Below are positions 34,760 to 44,620 of a DNA stretch of 64,000 bases, in pieces. The stretch covers positions 902,327 through 966,326 of the forward strand of contig JALPQD010000361.1 of the NCBI GenBank assembly GCA_023101885.1, in the 5' to 3' direction. The position numbers and the translations under genes were made by a program. This DNA comes from Typhlomys cinereus. Lineage: Eukaryota > Chordata > Mammalia > Rodentia > Platacanthomyidae. The notes beneath the pieces are model-generated. The model ran no database searches. It saw only the letters and a program-made list of their open reading frames with translations, and was not told where the DNA came from. The first letter of the stretch is position 1; each line of letters begins with the position of its first letter.

Positions 34760-35054
34760 CATTTTTTTATTTTCTATTAAGAATTTTTTATATGCAAGCA
34801 AAATGATTTCCTGCCCATATCCTTCTCGCTGCCTCCCACACTTCTACCCTCCTCTCCACACATCTGTCCCCGTCCCGCCCGCCCTCATGCCCCTGCATGT
34901 GTGGACCACACGAATCCCTTCTGAGAACCTGTACTGGTCAGGCACCAGGTCTCTGTGGCAGTGGACGTGGCCTTCAGTGAGCAAGCCACGGGTGGGAAAG
35001 CTGTCAAGCTGTCCTTCTGTCCAGCACCTGCGTCTAAGATGCCCGCCGAGTGCA

Positions 35055-35395
35055 GCTGTTTCTCCTGCGCTGTCCTCGCTGGGTCCCCACTAAGTGCAGC
35101 TGTTTCTCCTGCACTATCCTGCTGGGTCCCCACTAAGTGCAGCTGTTTCTCCTGCGCTATCCTCGCTGGATCCCCACTAAGTGCAGCTGTTTCTCCTGCG
35201 CTATCCTGCTGGGTCCCCACTAAGTGCAGCTGTTTCTCCTGCGCTATCCTCGCTGGATCCCCACTAAGTGCAGCTGTTTCTCCTGCGCTGTCCTTGCTGG
35301 ATTCCTACTAAGTGCAGCTGTTTCTCCTGCGCTATCCTGCTGGATTCCCACTAAGTGCAGCTGTTTCTCCTGCGACATCCTTGCTTGTTCATGGG
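35055..35395. repeat. 43/44-bp minisatellite, about 8 copies
   Basis: Unit TGCAGCTGTTTCTCCTGCGC, then TATCCTCGCTGG, then GTCCCCACTAAG, with 43- and 44-bp versions alternating (CCTCGCTGG against CCTGCTGG). It lies in the presumed 3' UTR of the antisense L1. Confidence 0.94.
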
Positions 35396-36788
35396 AAATG
35401 TTGCTATGTTTGTGTAGATCTGGTGGCTCCAGATCTTACCGCAGGTGCTCCTGGATGCAGCAGCCCCATCCTGACTGACCAGCACTATACCTCCCCACAT
35501 TTAGACTCCTGCAGTCTTACTGCCCCCCCTTCCACAAGGTTCCCTGACGCTGGGATGGGAGAGAGTTGGATGGGCAGATCAGAGCTGAGCATTCTAGGAT
35601 CACTGATACTCTGCACTTTGTCAGTTGTAGTTTTCTGCCTCGCTAGTTTCCTAGTTGAGTGCTGAGATCTTCTCTTATCTAAGGACGTAACAGAAGGTGC
35701 TTAGATGGTGGTCTGCTATCAAGCATCTATGGTTAGTACTAAGAGATATATCACTGTCCAAGGACTAATTTCTCCCCTCCACTGTTTATTTGTCTGTCTT
35801 CTTTTGTCTCCACTTTTTGGGATCTTGTTCTACCCTGATTCATGTTTCTTTCAGTTTGTATTATAATAATTTCTGCTGATTATATCACTGTGAAGGTTTT
35901 AATGCTAGGATCCACTTATAAAGGAGAACATGCAGTATCTGTCTTTCTGTGTTTGGAATACTTCTTTCAATGTAACTTCTTCTATCCCACCCATTTACCT
36001 ATAAATTTCATTAATTCATTTTTCTTGACAGCTGACTAGTATTCCGTTGTGTGTATGTAACATTTTCATTATCCATTCATCTACTGTTGAACATCTAGGC
36101 TGATTCCGTTTCTTTGCTATTGAGAATAGAGCTGCAATGAACATGGATGTGCTAATTTTTCAATGGTAAGATGTAGTGTTTAGGGGGAATATTCCCAGGA
36201 GTGATATAATTGGATTTATGGAATTTAGATTTTCAGCTTTTTTAGGAACCTCCAAACTGATGTCAAAATGAGTGCACAAATCTGCATTTGTATGAGGATT
36301 CCCTCCCCTGCCTTCTCCCTCTCCCACCTCCTCCCTCCCCAGCCTCCTCTCAGCATTTGCTGGAGGGAGCTATTCTGACTGGGGTGAGATGATATTCCAG
36401 GGTGGTTTTAATCTGCATTTCCTTAATGGCTAGGGAGGTGGAGCATTTTTAAAGATACTTGGTAAACGCTTGTTCTTCATCTTGTAAAGTTTCTTTTTAG
36501 TTTGAAAGCCCATTTTTAAACTGGGCTGTTACCCCCTTGGTATTTAATTTTTTGTGTTCTTTGTGTATTCTGGAGATTAGTCTTCTATCAGATATGTGGT
36601 TAGCAAAGATCCTCTTCCACTCCTTCCACTTGGTGGGTTGCCTTTTTTCTCAATTAACAATAGCTTTTGGTGAACAGAAGCTTGTTCTCAACTGTTGCGT
36701 GTTGGTATTATTTCCTGTGCATTTAGGGTCCTATTAAGAAAAGGCTGACCTAGCCTAATCAGTTCAAGTGTACTTCCTATTCTTTCTT

Positions 36789-37098
36789 TTTTTTTAAACA
36801 GTATTCTTTTTTTATAAATTTTTTAATTATTTATTCAATTGTGCGTGTATGCCTGTGTGCGTGTGTGTATGTATGTGTGTGTATGTATGTGTGTGTAGAA
36901 CCACGGACGAATTCAGGAACCGCCATGGACGCCTCCACCTCCTCCTTGTTTACTCTGCCCCGGGATTCACAGGCTCCGCCCTACCAGGACCAGAAACCCT
37001 GCTTCCAACCGGCGTCTATAAGTGGGGTCTAGGATCCAAACTCAGGACCTTCCGCCTGCAAGACAGAGGCTTAACCCCTGAGCCACCTCTCCAGCTCT
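36789..37098 (-). mobile_element. B2-like SINE inserted in L1, with target duplication
   Basis: The AT-rich tail and TG repeat (36812-36895) lie at the left. The body contains GAACCGCCATGGACGCCTCC and CCTCCTTGTTTACTCTGCCC, and the head at the right reads GAGCCACCTCTCCAGCTC (reverse of GAGCTGGAGAGGTGGCTC). Target duplication: CCTATTCTTTCTT at 36776-36788 and CCTGTTCTTTCTT at 37099-37111, 13 bp with one mismatch. About 85-90% like the SINE at 49689-50020 by eye, so both belong to one relatively young family. L1 sequence resumes on both sides. Confidence 0.9.
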
Positions 37099-38275
37099 CC
37101 TGTTCTTTCTTCTAAGAGTTTTATTGTGACTGCTCTAACATTGATGGCTTTTATCATTTGGAGTTAATTCCCATTCAGGGTGACAGATGAGGGTCTAATT
37201 TCATTCTTCTGCATGTTGATATCCAGTTTTGCCAGCACCATTTGTGGAGGACACTGTCCTGTTTCCAATGGCGTTTTTTGGCACCTATATCACAAATCTG
37301 TTGACTGTAGGTGTTTGAACTTATAGCTGGGTCTTCAATTCTAATCCATTGATTTACATTTCTGTTTGGAGCAGCACCACGCTATTTTCATTACTGTGGA
37401 TTTATAGTACAGTCTAAGGTCTGGTATTGCAGTATCTCCAGCAGAGTTTTTATTACTCGGGGTTATTTTTGCTATTCTGGTCCTTTTGTGCTTCCATATT
37501 AATTCTGAGGTTTTTTTTATCAATTTTTGTGAAGAATTGGGTTGAAATTTTGATTGGTATTGCATGGAATCTATATAGTGTTTTTGGTAGGATGGTCATT
37601 TTTGCAAAGTTTTGCAAAGTTAACTCTACTTACCCAGGAACATGGAAGGCCTTTCACCTTCTGGTATCTTCTGCAATCTCTTTCTTTAATGTTTTACAGC
37701 TGCCACTGCACAGGTCTTGTACAATGTCGTAACACGTCCTTAGTTAGATCTGTTCCAAGGTGTTTCATTGTTTTTGGAACTATGGCCAATGGAATCATCT
37801 CTCTCAGGTCTTTCTCACTTTGCTCATCCTTTGTGTGTACAAAGCTACTTATTTTTGAACAATAACTTTGTAGCCTGCCACTCTACTGAACTTATTTATT
37901 ACTTTTAAGAGTTTCCTTGTGGAATTGATGGGGTCTCTTAGATATAGAATTGTGTCTTCTTCAACTGGAGATACCTTGAATTCTTTCTTTCCTATTTGTA
38001 TCCCTTTTATCTTCCTTTTTTGTGGCTCTAGCTGAAATTTCAAGTCAATATTCAACAGAAGTTGTGAGAGTGGACAGCCTTTCTAGTTCTAAGTGGGAAT
38101 TCTTCAACTTTTTACCATTTAGATGATTTTTACTATAGACGCTGTATATTGCCTTTATTATGTTGACATAAGTTCCTTCCATTCCTATTGTCTCTAAGAC
38201 TTTTTCTCTTAAAGGGGTGTTGTAATTTGTTAATTCTTCTGAATCTTTTGAGAGGATCAGATAAATTTTTTTTCA

Positions 38276-39654
38276 AACTGTATTAAGAATCACTGCACTT
38301 GCGGCTGGTGTTTCGGTTTGTATGACTTATAAAAGATAGACACCATACTTTTGCACATGAACCAGGGAGAGGTTCAGACAGTCCTATCTTTTACAGAGTA
38401 ATGAGTGACGGCCCTCAGGCTGTCTCCACTGAAGTGTCATCTATGCTGCAGCAAGTACCCAGGAACATGCAAGAAGCATCGTCCCCTTTGTGGACACACA
38501 CACAGAAGGGACTCTGGAGCCAGAGGGAAGCTCATTGGGAACAAGAAGTCTCCAGTAAGAAAAGACATGCCAAAGTAGGTAATAGGGAGAAGAGTAACAG
38601 CAATCACATCGTAATTTTAATAATTTAAATAAAAATAATGCTGGTGTGTCAGTGAATTTTCACTACTGACAGAACGGACTGATGAAGTGCATTTGTAATG
38701 TACAGATCTCCATATCCTTCAGGTTTACATCCAGATATCGAAACAGAAGCAGATAAGAATATTCAGGAAAATTAGATTCTGCCTGACAAGGTAAAGACCA
38801 CTTTCCCTGAATATCAATCCCTAGAGAATAGAGCAAAGCAATCATAAATTTCAAATTTATGTTGTGCTAATATTATGAATAGTCTATAATGTGATGAGTG
38901 GAGGAGGATGTATATAGGTTATGTATAAATGCTACTCCGCGGTCCTTCTCTCCAGACTCTGTGACCCTGTACGCAACTAGCCGCCCACCAACAGGGAGGA
39001 GACAGAGGACCACCGGAAATTTACAGCTTCTTATGCATGCAGAAATAACAACACATTGATATACATGGTCTCAGAGGGGTGTAGAAAGTCTAAGAATAAT
39101 TTATTCTTGAATAATTTATGCAAGAAATTTTGACTTAACTTGGGCAGTGCTTATAAGTTTCAGACGGTAAGAGACAGGGATAAAGGTCGGTAAGTAAATA
39201 TCTTGATTTGCAACTCTCTTGTCATTTGTTTTGGAAATATGTTCAAGAATCTTAGCATTCTTCTTAAATGTTCAAAATCGTATTCCAGCCAAGAAGTTTT
39301 CTTTCTGTCTCTATTTCAAAGTTATTTTTTCCAACAGAATTAATATTGTTAAAATGAGGATGTTACGAAAAGAAGAATGACATTTGTGATAGAAATAGGA
39401 AAAATTAGAAAAGAGAAGCAAAAGAATCAGGACTCAAAAGAGCAGTGCTGGAGTTATAATGTCATGATCTGGTGAAAAGTGCCATGGCCCACGAGCAGAG
39501 CAGTGGTGGCCGGCAGGGAGCTCAGAAAGACCCACACGGCTGCCACCTTCAGGCTGGTGGCAAGTGAACCAAAAACGTGCTTTGGAAAATTTTAATTTCT
39601 TTAAAATTTCTTAAGCTGGTAGCAGTGAGAGGTTTGTGCTTTCACATTTAAAGG
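38276..39654. other. AT-rich unique sequence
   Basis: No recognised gene or repeat. Confidence 0.45.
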
Positions 39655-39773
39655 AAACAAATAAATATTTATCCTTCACTTTCTAAAAAAAAACAACTCA
39701 AGATGATACAAAGAACTGATTCTGAGACCTGGACCATTTGGGTTGTGGTCAGGGATTTTCTGAGCGAGACTCC
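39655..39773 (+). mobile_element. L1 ORF2 fragment, part before the 53-bp array
   Basis: TCCTTCACTTTCTAAAAAAA, ACAACTCAAGATGATACAAA, GAGACCTGG and GGGATTTTCTGAGCGAGACTC follow the L1 ORF2 order and align with 50521-50665 of the other L1 in this window (TTTCACTCTACACAAAAA, GATTTTCTGGATAGAACCC). Truncated at the 5' end. Confidence 0.7.
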
Positions 39774-42700
39774 AGCAGCGCAGGAGGCACCCCAAGAGTT
39801 TACAGATGGACAACATCTGCGCAGCGAGCAGCGCAGGAGGCACCCCAAGAGTTTATAGATGAACAACATCTGCATAGCGAGCAGCCCAGGAGGCACCCCA
39901 AGAGTTTATAGATGGACAACATCTGCACAGCGAGCAGCCCAGGAGGCACCCCAAGAGTTCACAGATGAACAACATCTGCACAGCGAGCAGCGCAGGAGGC
40001 ACCCCAAGAGTTTATAGATGAACAACATCTGCACAGCAAGCAGCGCAGGAGGCACCCCAAGAGTTTATAGATGAACAACATCTGCACAGCATGCAGCCCA
40101 GGAGGCACCCCAAGAGTTTATAGATGAACAACATCTGCACAGCGAGCAGCCCAGGAGGCACCCCAAGAGTTCACAGATGAACAACATCTGCACAGCAAGC
40201 AGCGCAGGAGGCACCCCGAGAGTTCACAGATGGACAACATCTGCACAGCGAGCAGCCCAGGAGGCACCCCAAGAGTTCACAGATGAACAACACCTGCACA
40301 GCAAGCAGCGCAGGAGGCACCCCAAGAGTTTATAGATGAACAACACCTGCACAGCAAGCAGCCCAGGAGGCACCCCAAGAGTTTATAGATGGACAACATC
40401 TGCACAGCGAGCAGCCCAGGAAGCACCCCAAGAGTTTATAGATGAACAACATCTGCACAGCAAGCAGCGCAGGAGGCACCCCAAGAGTTTATAGATGGAC
40501 AACATCTGCACAGCGAGCAGCCCAGGAGGCACCCCAAGAGTTCACAGATGAACAACATCTGCACAGCGAGCAGCCCAGGAGGCACCCCAAGAGTTCACAG
40601 ATGAACAACATCTGCACAGCAAGCAGCGCAGGAGGCACCCCAAGAGTTCACAGATGAACAACATCTGCACAGCAAGCAGCGCAGGAGGCACCCCAAGAGT
40701 TCACAGATGGACAACATCTGCACAGCGAGCAGCCCAGGAGGCACCCCAAGAGTTTATATATGAACAACATCTGCACAGCAAGCAGCCCAGGAGGCACCCC
40801 AAGAGTTCACAGATGAACAACATCTGCACAGCGAGCAGTGCAGGAGGCACCCCAAGAGTTCACAGATGAACAACATCTGCACAGCAAGCAGCCCAGGAGG
40901 CACCCCAAGAGTTTATAGATGAACAACATCTGCACAGCGAGCAGCGCAGGAGGCACCCCAAGAGCTTATAGATGGACAACATCTGCACAGCGAGCAGCGC
41001 AGGAGGCACCCCAAGAGTTCACAGATGAACAACATCTGCACAGCGAGCAGCCCAGGAGGCACCCCAAGAGTTTATAGATGGACAACATCTGCACAGCGAG
41101 CAGCCCAGGAGGCACCCCAAGAGTTTATATATGAACAACATCTGCACAGCGAGCAGCGCAGGAGGCACCCCAAGAGTTTATAGATGGACAACATCTGCAC
41201 AGCGAGCAGCCCAGGAGGCACCCCAAGAGTTCACAGATGAACAACATCTGCACAGCAAGCAGCGCAGGAGGCACCCCAAGAGTTCACAGATGAACAACAT
41301 CTGCACAGCAAGCAGCGCAGGAGGCACCCCAAGAGTTTATAGATGAACAACATCTGCACAGCGAGCAGCGCAGGAGGCACCCCAAGAGTTCACAGATGAA
41401 CAACATCTGCACAGCAAGCAGCGCAGGAGGCACCCCAAGAGTTCACAGATGGACAACATCTGCACAGCGAGCAGCCCAGGAGGCACCCCAAGAGTTTATA
41501 TATGAACAACATCTGCACAGCAAGCAGCCCAGGAGGCACCCCAAGAGTTCACAGATGAACAACATCTGCACAGCGAGCAGCCCAGGAGGCACCCCAAGAG
41601 TTTATAGATGAACAACATCTGTACAGCGACCAGCCCAGGAAGCACCCCGAGAGTTTATAGATGAACAACATCTGCACAGCAAGCAGCGCAGGAGGCACCC
41701 CAAGAGTTCACAGCAAGCAGGGCAGGAGGCACCCCAAGAGTTCACAGATGAACAACATCTGCATAGCGAGCAGCCCAGGAGGCACCCCAAGAGTTTATAG
41801 ATGAACAACATCTGCACAGCAAGCAGCCCAGGAGGCACCCCAAGAGTTCACAGATGAACAACATCTGCACAGCAAGCAGCGCAGGAAGCACCCCAAGAGT
41901 TTATATATGAACAACATCTGCACAGCAAGCAGCGCAGGAAGCACCCCAAGAGTTTATAGATGAACAACATCTGCACAGCAAGCAGCCCAGGAGGCACCCC
42001 AAGAGTTTATAGATGAACAACATCTGCACAGCGAGCAGCCCAGGAGGCACCCCAAGAGTTCACAGATGAACAACATCTGCGCAGCGAGCAGCGCAGGAGG
42101 CACCCCAAGAGTTTATAGATGAACAACATCTGCACAGCGAGCAGCCCAGGAGGCACCCCAAGAGTTTATATATGAACAACATCTGCACAGCATGCAGCGC
42201 AGGAGGCACCCCAAGAGTTCACAGATGAACAACATCTGCACAGCGAGCAGCGCAGGAGGCACCCCAAGAGTTCACAGATGAACAACATCTGCACAGCGAG
42301 CAGCCCAGGAGGCACCCCAAGAGTTTATAGATGAACAACATCTGCACAGCAAGCAGCGCAGGAGGCACCCCAAGAGTTTATATATGAACAACATCTGCAC
42401 AGCAAGCAGCGCAGGAGGCACCCCAAGAGTTTACTGTTGAACAACATCTGCACATCGAGCAGCGCAGGAGGCACCCCAAGAGTTTATATATGAACAACAT
42501 CTGCACAGCAAGCAGCGCAGGAGGCACCCCAAGAGTTTACTGTTGAACAACATCTGCACATCGAGCAGCGCAGGAGGCACCCCAAGAGTTTATATATGAA
42601 CAACATCTGCACAGCAAGCAGCGCAGGAGGCACCCCAAGAGTTTACTGTTGAACAACATCTGCACATTGAGCAGCGCAGGAGGCACCCCAAGAGTTTATA

Positions 42701-43400
42701 TATGAACAACATCTGCACAGCAAGTAGCGCAGGAGGCACCCCAAGAGTTCACAGATGAACAACATCTGCACATCGAGCAGCCCAGGAGGCACCCCAAGAG
42801 TTCACAGATGAACAACATCTGCACAGCGAGCAGCGCAGGAGGCACCCCAAGAGTTTATATATGAACAACATCTGCACAGCAAGCAGCCCAGGAGGCACCC
42901 CAAGGTTTATAGATGAACAACATCTGCACAGCATGCAGCGCAGGAAGCACCCCAAGAGTTCACAGATGAACAACATCTGCACAGCAAGCAGCCCAGGAGG
43001 CACCCCAAGAGTTCACAGATGAACAACATCTGCACAGCAAGCAGCGCAGGAGGCACCCCAAGAGTTCACAGATGGACAACATCTGCACAGCAAGCAGCGC
43101 AGGAGGCACCCCAAGAGTTTATAGATGAACAACATCTGCACAGCATGCAGCGCAGGAGGCACCCCAAGAGTTTATAGATGGACAACATCTGCACAGCAAG
43201 CAGCGCAGGAGGCACCCCAAGAGTTCACAGCAAGCAGCCCAGGAGGCACCCCAAGAGTTCACAGATGAAGAACATCTGCACAGCAAGCAGCCCAGGAGGC
43301 ACCCCAAGAGTTCACAGATGGACAACATCTGCACAGCAAGCAGCGCAGGAGGCACCCACGTGTTCAGAGATGAACAGCATCTGCACAGCGAGCAGCCATG
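39774..43400. repeat. 53-bp satellite-like array, about 68 copies, L1-derived
   Basis: Unit GCAGGAGGCACCCCAAGAGT, then TTATAGATGAACAACATCTG, then CACAGCGAGCAGC; the period is exactly 53 bp over 3.6 kb. The variant slot after AGAGT reads TTATAGATG, TTCACAGATG, TTATATATG or TTACTGTTG. A second slot is GCGAGC, GCAAGC or GCATGC, a third CAGCGC or CAGCCC. Shortened units (AGAGTTCACAGCAAGCAG) occur near 41703 and 43221. The first unit continues the L1 sequence on its left, and its parts match the same L1 stretch at 50665-50735 (ACAGGAAATAACATCAATAA, AAGCTTCTG). L1 resumes on the right at about 43420. The 71-codon frames it creates are not genes. Confidence 0.95.
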
Positions 43401-44620
43401 CACAAATATGGCTGGCAGAGCAGCAGGAAATCCTTGCTAGATGTTCACAAGACAGGTATCTGCATCCAGACTATGTGAAGAACCAAAAATGTAAACATGG
43501 AATGAGCAAATAACCTAAAAATTAAATGGGCACATGATTGAACAGCCACTTGAAGCAATGAAGTTCAAATGGCCAAGAAAACATGTGAAACGTTGATTAT
43601 TTTGGCCATTAGAGAATTTAAACCACATGGAGGTCATGTTTCACTGAAGCCAGAGTGGCTGTCAGCAAGAAAACAAATGGAAACACTGGACAGAAGGCAG
43701 GGGAAAGAAACAGACATTATTTTGGAAAATGCAATGGGAACCGCTTTGGAAGTTCCTAAAAAATTAAAAATATAATTACCATATGATCTAGCTAGAGGTA
43801 TCATGGGTAGATACCATCCTTTCATTAGGCTCAGTTCTTAAGGAGGCGTGGGCATCCTCTGTCAATCAGGGTCAGTTGTTTCCATGGAGATGCATACCCT
43901 GTCAATCAAGATCACGTTCCATGGCGTTGATCAAGTAGCCAAGTTAGTCTAGGTCGGTTCCCATGGAAATGCTTGAATACCCCTGTCAATCAAGGTCAGT
44001 TTCTATGGAGATATTGAACTCCCCTGTCAATCAAGATCAGTTCCCATGGAGGTGCCTGAATATCCAGGTCAGACAAAGTTTCCCATGGAAGTGCTTGAAG
44101 ACCCATGTCAGTTAAGGTTGAGTCCCAAAGAGATACCTGACTACCTATGTCAGTCGAGCTCAGTTCCCTTGGAGGAGCTTGAGTACCCCTGTCAATCAAA
44201 CATAGTTGCCATAGAGATGCTTGAGTACACCTGTAAGTCAAACTCAGTTGCTATGGAGACGTTTGCATACTTGTGTTCACTATTCACAGTTGCCAGGCAA
44301 TGGAGTTCACACTAACAGACAAATAGATAAAGAAAAAAAAATGTGTGAATGTTTGATGGAGCCGCTCAGTCATAAAGAATAGCAGCATGCTATTTTCACA
44401 AAAATACATAAAAACTTGTATTCAATGTATTAAGTGAAATAAACCAAATTCACAAGAATTAGAATTCATGCTTTTTTCACATATGCAATTTAGAAGGAAT
44501 TTAAAAGGCATGAAAGTAAAAGACAGCTAGAGATATGGCAAGACAAAGAGAGAGGAAAGTAAGGTGGGAGGAGCTAATAGGGTAAATATGGTCCGAAGTG
44601 ACATATGCGTCACGAAAGCA
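43401..44620 (+). mobile_element. L1 ORF2 3' end, continuation after the array
   Basis: GGAAATCCTTGCTAGATGTT, AAATGGGCACATGATTGAAC, AGTTCAAATGGCCAAGAAAA, TGGCCATTAGAGAATTTAAA and GTTCACTATTCACAGTTGCC appear in the order of the L1 ORF2 C-terminal region, followed by AGACAAATAGATAAAGAAAA and AAGTGAAATAAACCA near the 3' end. All frames are broken. It holds a second tandem array at 43848-44265. Confidence 0.8.
43848..44265. repeat. About 42-46-bp minisatellite inside L1, about 9 copies
   Basis: Unit CCTGTCAATCAAGGTCAGTT, then CCCATGGAGATGCTTGAGTA. Copies are moderately diverged. It lies between L1 segments that are normally close together (CCATATGATCTAGCTAGAGG on the left, TTCACTATTCACAGTTGCC on the right). 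The GGAGATGCTTGAATACCCCTGT... portion resembles the L1 AGAGATGCCTGCACACCCAT stretch at that point, suggesting local amplification. Confidence 0.85.

Larger units (their letters stand above)
34760..38275 (-). mobile_element. L1 retrotransposon, ORF2 3' half, antisense
   Basis: Read on the minus strand, 38055-37849 encodes the reverse transcriptase stretch ending SRVAGYKVIVQK. The place of the catalytic FADD motif now reads VEED, so the enzyme is dead. 37565-37341 encodes a diverged stretch with RIAKI and LYYKSTVMKIAW, the typical L1 ORF2 region after the RT domain. 36160-36080 holds the reverse of the L1 segment GCTCTATTCTCAATAGCAAA. The ORF2 part is clear from about 38275 down to 35670. From 35670 to a T-rich end at about 34762 it is probably 3' UTR. 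Interrupted by a SINE (36789-37098) and an internal minisatellite (35055-35395). Confidence 0.8.

Noticed and set aside
40442..41838. Series of identical 71-78-codon frames, resembling a small gene family
   Set aside because: They repeat every 212 or 265 bp because the 53-bp unit cycles through frames. The parent sequence is L1 ORF2, not an independent gene.
39774..43400. CRISPR-like array of regularly spaced repeats
   Set aside because: Units are contiguous 53-mers without unique spacers, and the context is a mammalian L1.
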